Shown piece after piece: positions 57,567 through 64,000 of a stretch of 64,000 nucleotides of DNA. Each line of letters starts with the position of its first letter. Position 1 is the first letter of the stretch. The stretch comes from CALNYS01 sp942490855. GTDB lineage: Bacteria; Planctomycetota; Phycisphaerae; Phycisphaerales; UBA1924. Below the pieces are notes generated by a model, which was given only the letters and a program-made list of their open reading frames with translations, was not told where the DNA came from and did not search any database. The stretch covers positions 248,001-312,000 of the forward strand of contig CALNYS010000005.1 of the NCBI GenBank assembly GCA_942490855.1, given 5' to 3'. The position numbers were made by a program, and so were the translations under genes.

Positions 57567-60541
57567 CAGAGCTCCGGCGCAAACCCCCGGCGCATCGTGT
57601 TCTCACTGCTCGCTCGCGGCACCACGAACTGGTGGAGGTAGTCGAGGCCGCCGGCCTTTGATCCCACGCCGGACATGCCGAAACCGCCGAAGGGTTGGCG
57701 GCCGACGAGAGCGCCGGTGATGGTTCGGTTGAGGTAGAGGTTGCCGACGCGGAGTTCGCGTTTGGCGCGCTCGAGGTTGGTGGGCTTGCGCGAGAAGACG
57801 CCGCCGGTGAGCTTGTAGGGGGAGTTGTTGGCGATGCGCAAGGCCTCGTCGTAGTCGCTCGCGCGGATGACGGCGAGGACGGGGCCGAAGATCTCGTCGG
57901 TCGCGATGGCGTGGTCGGGCTTCACGTTGCTGAAGATGTGCGGTCCGACGTAGGGCAGGCCGACCTTCTCTTCGAGGCCGGCGGGGACGTCCATGCCCAG
58001 GGCGAGGGTGGATTGCTGCTTGCCTTTTTCGATATAGCTCTGGATTTTGCGTTGCGAATCGCGGTCGATGACGGGGCCGATGTCGGTGCCGGGGTCGCGG
58101 GGGTCGCCGATGACGAGGGTGCGCGTGGCTTCGACGAGCCGTTCGAGGAAGAGGTCGTGGCAGGAGTCGAGGACGATGACGCGGGAGCAGGCGGAGCACT
58201 TCTGGCCCTGGAACCCGAAGGCGGACTGGCGGGCGCCGAGGACGGCCTCGTCGAGGTCGGCTGAGGCGTCGACGATGAGCGCGTTCTTGCCGCCCATCTC
58301 GCAGACGACCTGCTTGACGAAGGGCTGCGTGCCGGGGGTGACGCCGGTGGCTTGGATGATGTCGAGTCCGACGGCCTTGGAACCGGTGAAGCAGATGGTG
58401 GCGACGCGCTCGTCGCGGACGAGGGCGGCGCCGGTGGTTTCGCCGGGGGCGGGGAGGAAGTGGAGCGCTTCGCGGGGGATGCCGGCCTCGTAGAGGATGT
58501 CCACGAGGATGCGGGCGATGCCGGTGGTTTGCTCGGCGGGTTTGAGGATGGTGGTGTTGCCGGTGACGAGGGCGGCGGTGGTCATGCCGCAGGCGATGGC
58601 GAGGGGGAAGTTCCACGGGCTGATGACGGCGCAGACGCCGCGGGGTTCGTGCCAGTGCTCGTCGAGCTCGCCGATGAACTTGCCGAGGCGCTCGCGCCGG
58701 AAGAGGCCCGGGGCGCAGCGGGCGTAGAACTCGCAGAAGTCGATGGCTTCGCAGACGTCGGCGTCGGCTTCGCGCCACGTTTTGCCGGCTTCCTTGACCA
58801 TGACGGCGGCGAGGGCGTCGCGCTGCTTGCGCATGAGGTCGGCGGCGCGGACGAGGCACTCGCTTCGCTTGAGCGCGGGGGTGTCGCGCCAGGTCGGGAA
58901 GAAGTCGCTTGCGATGCGCACGGCCTCGGCGGCGTCGGCGGGGGTCTTGTCGCTGGCGACGCTCGGGACGGTCGCGCTCTGCACGGCCTCGGCGAACTGG
59001 TCGCGGAGCCCCTGGAACGAGAAGTCGCGGGCGGGCTCGGTGAAGAAGGGGCGACCCTCGCCGACGCCGTACTCGCCGGGCGAGAGCGCGTGGCGCTCGG
59101 GGGCCTCGGCGAAGAGGGTGTCGACCGCGGGCGATTCCTGGTGCGGGCTCTCGAGGAGGAGCTCGGGGGCGGCGTTGTCGAGGAAGCCGGCTTTGAGCCA
59201 CGATTCGTTGGAGGTGTTCTCAAGGAGGCGGCGGACGAGGTACGCCATGCCGGGGATCATCTCGCCGACGGGGACGTACTCGCGGAGGCGGAGGTCCATC
59301 GCGCGTGCGGCGTCCTTGAGCTGGTCGGCCATGCCGTGGAGCATCTGGAGCTCGACGGCTTCGTTGGGGAGCCCGCGCTTTTCGAGGCCCGCGAGAGCAG
59401 CGGCGATGGAGCGCACGTTGTGTGAGCCCAGCGCGAGCTTGACGCCGCCCTCTGTGGCGCTGCGCGGCATGGCGTCGAGGTAGATCTCGCTCATGCGCTC
59501 GAAGCACGCGTCGGTGTCGCGCTTCTCGGCCCAGACGGGGCAGGGCCAGCCCTCTTGCTCGGCGTGGATGGTCTCGTAGTCCCAGTAGGCGCCCTTGACG
59601 AGGCGGACGCTGACCTGGCGGTTCTTCGTGCGCGCCCAGTCGCAGATGCGGCGCGCGTCGTCGTCGCCCGAGCGCAGGTAGGCCTGCATCGCGAGGCCGG
59701 CGTGGAAGTCGATGTCCTCGCAGCACCGCATGAAGAGGTCGAGCGTGAGATCCTTGAGCTCGAACTGCTCCATGTCGAAGTTGACGAAGACGTTCTGCTT
59801 GCGGGCGAGCTCGAGGATGGGGTCGAGGCGGGTGCGGATGTCGGCGATCGCGGCGGGGGTGTCGATGGGGTCGCACATCCCGGAGAGGGAGCTGACCTTC
59901 ACCGACACGTTGACGCGCGGGATGGCGCCGAGGTGGTCGCTCTCGAGGCGCGGGTTCTCTTTCCACGCGGCGACGCTCGCGGGGAGGTTGCCGACGAGGT
60001 CGAGGTACTTGTCGCGGTACATGTCCGCTTCGGCGCTGGAGACGCAGGCCTCGCCGAGGAGGTCCACGCTGAAGGCGTAGCCCCCCTTCCAGAGTTTCTC
60101 GAGGCCGGGGATGGCGCTGGCGGCGTCGGTTCCGGCGATGAAGCGCTGGGCCATCCCGGTGATCTGCTTGGAGATCGTGGAGGTCATCATCGACTTCGCG
60201 ACGCCGCCGGCGCGGAGCCCGAGGTCCATGCCGGGGGGCGCGTTGACGCCGGGCTGGGTGAGGTAATCGACGAGGTGGTCGTGGACCATCTCGGGCGTGG
60301 TGAGCGTGGGGAACGCGTCAACAAAGCGGAAGAGCTGGACCTTGAACTCGTGGTCCTTCATGGACCAGTCCATGAGCTTGTCGGACCAGAACGCGCGGGA
60401 GAGGAGCCCGGCGCGCTGCGCGTGCGACTTGCGCAGCATCTCGGAACCGATCTCCATGAGCCGGGCCTCGTCGGCGACGGGCGGGCGCGTCGCGACGGCG
60501 GGGGCGGCTGGCTTGGAGGAACGGCGAGCGAAGATGGGCAT
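57566..60541 (-). CDS. putA: Bifunctional proline dehydrogenase / L-glutamate-gamma-semialdehyde dehydrogenase
   Basis: The 991-residue protein carries a proline dehydrogenase barrel (about 120-460; FVNFDMEQFELKDLTLDLFM, VSVRLVKGAYWDYETIHAEQ, LALGSHNVRSIAAAL, then YVPVGEMIPGMAYLVRRLLE) and an aldehyde dehydrogenase (about 515-970) with the catalytic Glu in VVCEMGGKNALIV and catalytic Cys in FQGQKCSACSRVIVL, plus ITGALVGRQPFGGFGMSGVG. It oxidises proline to glutamate in two steps with channelling of the intermediate. No DNA-binding ribbon-helix-helix N-terminus is present, so it is not a self-repressor. No proline transporter lies nearby. Confidence 0.95.
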   Translation of the reverse strand: MPIFARRSSKPAAPAVATRPPVADEARLMEIGSEMLRKSHAQRAGLLSRAFWSDKLMDWSMKDHEFKVQLFRFVDAFPTLTTPEMVHDHLVDYLTQPGVNAPPGMDLGLRAGGVAKSMMTSTISKQITGMAQRFIAGTDAASAIPGLEKLWKGGYAFSVDLLGEACVSSAEADMYRDKYLDLVGNLPASVAAWKENPRLESDHLGAIPRVNVSVKVSSLSGMCDPIDTPAAIADIRTRLDPILELARKQNVFVNFDMEQFELKDLTLDLFMRCCEDIDFHAGLAMQAYLRSGDDDARRICDWARTKNRQVSVRLVKGAYWDYETIHAEQEGWPCPVWAEKRDTDACFERMSEIYLDAMPRSATEGGVKLALGSHNVRSIAAALAGLEKRGLPNEAVELQMLHGMADQLKDAARAMDLRLREYVPVGEMIPGMAYLVRRLLENTSNESWLKAGFLDNAAPELLLESPHQESPAVDTLFAEAPERHALSPGEYGVGEGRPFFTEPARDFSFQGLRDQFAEAVQSATVPSVASDKTPADAAEAVRIASDFFPTWRDTPALKRSECLVRAADLMRKQRDALAAVMVKEAGKTWREADADVCEAIDFCEFYARCAPGLFRRERLGKFIGELDEHWHEPRGVCAVISPWNFPLAIACGMTTAALVTGNTTILKPAEQTTGIARILVDILYEAGIPREALHFLPAPGETTGAALVRDERVATICFTGSKAVGLDIIQATGVTPGTQPFVKQVVCEMGGKNALIVDASADLDEAVLGARQSAFGFQGQKCSACSRVIVLDSCHDLFLERLVEATRTLVIGDPRDPGTDIGPVIDRDSQRKIQSYIEKGKQQSTLALGMDVPAGLEEKVGLPYVGPHIFSNVKPDHAIATDEIFGPVLAVIRASDYDEALRIANNSPYKLTGGVFSRKPTNLERAKRELRVGNLYLNRTITGALVGRQPFGGFGMSGVGSKAGGLDYLHQFVVPRASSENTMRRGFAPEL

Positions 60542-60709
60542 GCGGGGGATCCTTGGAGCCGCGGCGGGGCGCGGGGCCGGATTCTATCGCGTGGGCGCCC
60601 GCGGTCCGAGTCACGTGCGAGGGTATCGGCGTTGCTTTTTCCGCTTTGGTCGGCCACCCGATTGGGGTAGGGTGCTCGCCCCCCTCCACTATGTTCACCG
60701 GAGACCTCC

Positions 60710-63495
60710 ATGCACCGATCGATCGCCGTTCTCGTCGCCCTCGCGGGCTCCTCCGCCGCCTCCGCCCAGCTCTTCCCCGCGAGCGTCGAGCTCTCGGCTC
60801 TTGACGGGGCCAGCGGGTTCGTCCTCAACGGGATCAACGGGGGCGACAACAGCGGCGTCTCCGTGTCCTCCGCCGGCGACGTCAACGGCGACGGTGTCGT
60901 CGATCTCATTATCGGAGCGATCAGAGCCGACGCGAACGGCAGCAGCTCGGGCGAGAGCTACGTCGTCTTCGGCGGCGCCGGCGTCGGGGCCACGGGGATC
61001 GTCGAGCTCTCGGCGCTCGACGGGACCAACGGCTTTGTCCTCAACGGCGTCGACGGGGGCGATTTCAGCGGCTGCTCCGTCTCCTCCGCGGGCGACGTCA
61101 ACGGCGACGGGTTCGACGACATCATCATCGGGGCGAGGAGAGCCGAGCCCAACGGCTCCGACTCGGGCGAGAGCTACGTCGTCTTCGGCGGCGCGGGCGT
61201 CGGGGCCACGGGGTTCATCGAGCTCTCGGCGCTCGACGGGACCAACGGCTTCGTCGTCAACGGGGTCAACTCGTACGACAGCAGCGGCGTCTCCGTCTCC
61301 TCCGCCGGCGACGTCAACGGCGACGGCTTCGACGACGTCGTCATCGGGGCGAACGGAGCCGGCCCCGCGGGTCCTACACCGGCGCGGGCTTCGTGGTCTT
61401 CGGCGGCGCGGGCGTCGGGAGCACGGGGGTCGTCGAGCTCTCGGCGCTCGACGGGACCAACGGCTTTGCGCTCAACGGGATCGACGCGGGCAACAACACC
61501 GGCGAGTCCGTCTCCTGCGCCGGCGACCTCAACGGCGACGGCTACGATGATTTCCTCATCCAGTCGCGCCCCGCGAGCGCGAACGGCGCCGCCTCGGGCG
61601 AGAGCTACGTGATCTTCGGCGGCCCGGGCGTCGGCGGCACGGGTGCTCTTGATCTCTCGGCCCTGGACGGAACCATCGGCTTTGTCCTCAACGGGATCGA
61701 CGCCGGCGACTACAGCGGCGTCTCCGTCTCCTCCGCCGGCGACGTGAACGGCGACGGTGTCGACGACATCATCATCGGGGCGTACAAGGGCGAGCCGAAC
61801 GGCGCCGGCTCGGGCGAGAGCTACGTCGTCTTCGGCGGCGCGGGCATCGGCGCCACGGGCGCCTTTGAACTCTCCGCGCTCAACGGCGCCAACGGCTTCG
61901 TCCTCAACGGGATCAACGCGGGCGACTACTGCGGCGTCTCCGTCTCGGCTGCCGGCGACGTCAACGGCGATGGCTACGACGACGTCATCATCGGGGCGTA
62001 CCGAGCCGACCCGAACGGCTCCGACTCGGGCGAAAGCTACCTCGTCTTCGGCGGCGCGGGCGTGGGCAGCACGGGCGTCGTCGAGCTCTCGGCGCTCAAC
62101 GGCTTCAACGGCTTCGTGCTCAACGGCGTCGGCGGGGGCGACAACAGCGGCGCCTCCGTCTCCTCCGCGGGCGACGTCAACGGCGACGGCGTCGACGACG
62201 TCATCATCGGGGCGAGCAACGCCGACCCGAACGGCTCCGCCTCCGGCGAGAGCTACGTCGTCCTCGGGCTCATCGGCAGCACGTGGATCTCGCCCGTCGA
62301 CGGCGACTTCGACACCCCCTCCAACTGGCTCAGCGGACTGACGCCCGCGGGCGGGACCGTCGTCATCGAACCGGCCTTCGGCGTCACCGTCACCGGACCC
62401 GCCGGCGCGCTCTCGATCGGCACGCTCGCCCTCGGCGCCGGTTTCGGCCAGACCGACTTCGCCATGCAATCCGGCTCGCTGGTCGAGGTGGAAGACGCCC
62501 TCACCATCTCGGGCTCCGGCGCCATCTCCGGCTCCGGCTCCCTCGTCAGCGACGCGGGGCTCACGAACGATGGCCTGATCGACCCGACGGACCTCACGCT
62601 CATCTCGTCGGGCGGCGTGACCAACAACGGCGAGATGCGCTTCGAGAGCTTCTCGCGCGGCAGCGCCGCGTCGGCGATGGACGTCTTTGGCTCGCTCGAC
62701 AACTCGGCGACGGGAGAGATCTTCTTCCGCGGCAGCGCCACGCTCGAGACCACTGGCGGGCTGACCAACGACGGGGCGATCGACTTCGCCGACGCGGACG
62801 TGACGCTCCGAGGCGACGTCGCGAACACGGGCGCGATGTCCGGCTCGGCGGCCTCGGTCATCGTCCTGACGGACAGCCTGACCAACGACGGCTCGTTCGT
62901 GCTCGCGAGCGATTCGTCTCTTTCGATCCTCGGCGATCTCTCGGGTAGCGGCGTGACCGGCCCCGGCGGCGGGGCGGGCGGGACGGTCTTCATCGGCGGG
63001 ACGTTCACCCCGGCGCGCGCGATGGAGGCGGGGCTCGCGGCGTTCGGCGGCGACGTGTCGCTCGGGGCCACCAGCGCGACGGACATCGATCTCGCCGGAG
63101 CCGGCAGCTTCGATGAGATCACCAGCCTCGGCGCGGTGAACATCGCCGGCGATCTCACGGTGAACCTGCTCGGCGGGTACGAGCCGCAAGCCGGGGACTC
63201 GTTCACGATCGTCAGCGCGGCGAGCGTGAACGGGGCCTTCGCGAACGTGACGCTCCCGACGCCGCCGAAGGGCAGCGCGTGGGATCTCGCGTACGCGGCG
63301 AACGAGGTCGTGCTGTCGCTCCTCGGCGGGAACCCCGCGGACCTGAGCGGCGACGGCTGCGTGGACAGCGCCGACCTGGCGATCCTCCTCGCGGCGTGGA
63401 ACAGCGTGAGCGCCGACCTCAACGGCGACAACGTCACGGACAGCGCCGACCTCGCGATCCTGCTCGCGGCGTGGGGCGGCGGCTGCGGAGAGTAA
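60710..63495 (+). CDS. Secreted seven-repeat FG-GAP protein with dockerin-like tail, frameshifted
   Basis: Starting at ATG 60710 (signal peptide MHRSIAVLVALAGSSAASA), the protein has seven near-identical FG-GAP units of 72 residues (ELSALDGTNGFVLNGVDGGD, GDVNGDGFDDIIIGA, SGESYVVFGGAGVGATG), as for a seven-bladed propeller. In unit 3 one base is missing (near 61358-61371), shifting the frame; the rest reads on in the next frame to 63495. With one base restored the chain is about 928 residues. After the propeller comes a strand-rich region (about 515-860; TLISSGGVTNNGEMRFESF) and two dockerin-like units (DLSGDGCVDSADLAILLAAW, DLNGDNVTDSADLAILLAAW, then GGGCGE). As it stands, the gene yields only a truncated product. 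Confidence 0.85.
60785..62295 (+). repeat. Seven tandem 216-bp coding repeats (FG-GAP units)
   Basis: Units start at 60785, 61001, 61217, 61432, 61648, 61864 and 62080. The spacing is exactly 216 bases except from unit 3 to unit 4, which is 215. Each unit encodes the ELSALxGxNGF, GDVNGDG and GESYVVFGGAG blocks. The strong DNA similarity between units suggests recent expansion or homogenisation. Confidence 0.9.
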
Positions 63496-63612
63496 GTCTG
63501 CACGGTGGTCTTGCGACCGTGGCTCAGGGGCCCAAGGCCCCCGGTGGCGGCATTTTTGGGGGATCACGCCAGAACCTGAAACCCGGAAGAGGGGATCCCA
63601 ATACTATGCAGA

Positions 63613-64000
63613 ATGAGCACTCAGCAGACTAACGCCCCCTCCTCGCTCCAGCCCAACGCGGTCTCTCCGCCTGACGACGGCGTCTTTGAGCTCGACTGGC
63701 CCGAGCAGCTCCACGCCCTCGCGGACCCGACGCGGTTCGCGATCTTCAGCGCCGCGTCGTGGGGGCGGTGCACGACGGTGAAGGAGGTCGCCGAGCGGAT
63801 CGGGCGCGACCCCGGCGCGCTGTACCGCCACTTCGAGCGGCTTGTTGAGGCGGGGCTGCTGGAGGTGGTGGGGAGCGTCCCGACGGCCCGGCGGGCGGCG
63901 CGGGTGTACCGGGCGCCGCGGGAGCCGCGCTTCGTCTACCGCGCCGACGAACCCGAGATGATCGAAGCGCTCAACGCGATGGTGCGCAGCGCCGCGCGCC
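63613..64000 (+). CDS. Winged-helix (ArsR-type) transcriptional regulator, cut by the right edge
   Basis: ATG 63613 opens a frame that runs off the window after 129 codons. After a disordered lead (MSTQQTNAPSSLQPNAVSPP) comes a winged helix: EQLHALADPTRFAIFSAASW, CTTVKEVAERIGRDPGALYR, HFERLVEAGLLEVVGSVPTA, which is the ArsR pattern of recognition helix and wing. No metal-binding cysteine pair is seen in the visible part. In the 117 bases between the preceding stop and this gene there is a GGGGCC-CAA-GGCCCC hairpin (63527-63541) followed later by five T residues, a weak terminator candidate. Confidence 0.8.
   Translation, partial: MSTQQTNAPSSLQPNAVSPPDDGVFELDWPEQLHALADPTRFAIFSAASWGRCTTVKEVAERIGRDPGALYRHFERLVEAGLLEVVGSVPTARRAARVYRAPREPRFVYRADEPEMIEALNAMVRSAAR

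Noticed and set aside
60785..62295. Regular repeats considered as a CRISPR array
   Set aside because: The unit is 216 bases and coding throughout, with no unique spacers and no cas genes.
61174..63567. A 797-codon antisense frame over the FG-GAP gene
   Set aside because: It mirrors the repeats, is Arg/Ala/Asp/Val-rich and has no ribosome site. The plus frame has a signal peptide and clear domains.

Overview
This 64 kb, very GC-rich window is chromosomal DNA of a planctomycete, most likely of the Phycisphaerae. The evidence is the set of secreted proteins ending in a degenerate dockerin-like tail (D-L-N-x-D-G ... D-L-A-x-L-L-A-x-W-G-x-C), a planctomycete-style prepilin-like protein, FG-GAP/VCBS proteins, and a dispersed division/cell-wall gene set in which rsmH, a LysM protein, ftsL and ftsI sit together but murD is far away. 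Coding density is high, many neighbouring genes overlap by 1-4 bases, and GTG starts are common. I see no prophage, insertion sequence, CRISPR array or plasmid function.

Layout. 1-10.9 kb: FG-GAP protein (cut by the left edge), periplasmic trypsin-like protease with a secreted partner, 3D-domain protein, PfkB sugar-phosphate kinase, TauE/SafE exporter, a cytoplasmic histidine kinase with an NtrC-type sigma-54 activator, and two secreted dockerin-tailed proteins (VCBS and spondin). 11-15.1 kb: rsmH-LysM-ftsL-ftsI, closed by a strong terminator preceded by structured RNA. 15.1-20.6 kb: lipB, a GT4 glycosyltransferase, prmC and a PAS-GAF-receiver protein. 20.7-25.7 kb: a four-gene GldA/GldF/GldG-like ABC-2 export operon ending in a DUF4340 protein. 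25.6-32 kb: ribD-rnhB, prepilin-like protein, tRNA-Leu, recA, murD. 32-41.4 kb: M28 peptidase, PhzF protein, DUF4190 protein, two tandem glycine-rich secreted proteins, DUF1294 protein, a small membrane protein with heme oxygenase behind a Fur-like palindrome, and an M14 carboxypeptidase. 41.5-50 kb: tRNA-Tyr, purD, tRNA-Pro, a lone nuoA, a DUF2752 protein, two lipoproteins, the cdaA/YbbR c-di-AMP pair, a LolDE-like ABC pair, and RNase P RNA. 50-64 kb: a Gfo/Idh-like protein, a DUF481 porin-like protein, Nudix and frameshifted pabB, ppdK, a TPR protein, putA, a frameshifted seven-repeat FG-GAP protein and the start of a winged-helix regulator.

Functionally the window is mostly core metabolism and envelope biology. 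The points most worth following up are: two single-base frameshifts, one in a G7 homopolymer of pabB and one shown directly by a 215-bp unit among 216-bp repeats; a segmental duplication that left a relic of the DUF1294 gene between the twin glycine-rich genes; a probable iron-regulated heme oxygenase operon; a structured transcript end after ftsI with mutually exclusive hairpins; and a diadenylate cyclase with an altered DGA motif. I found no clear new defence or mobile system.
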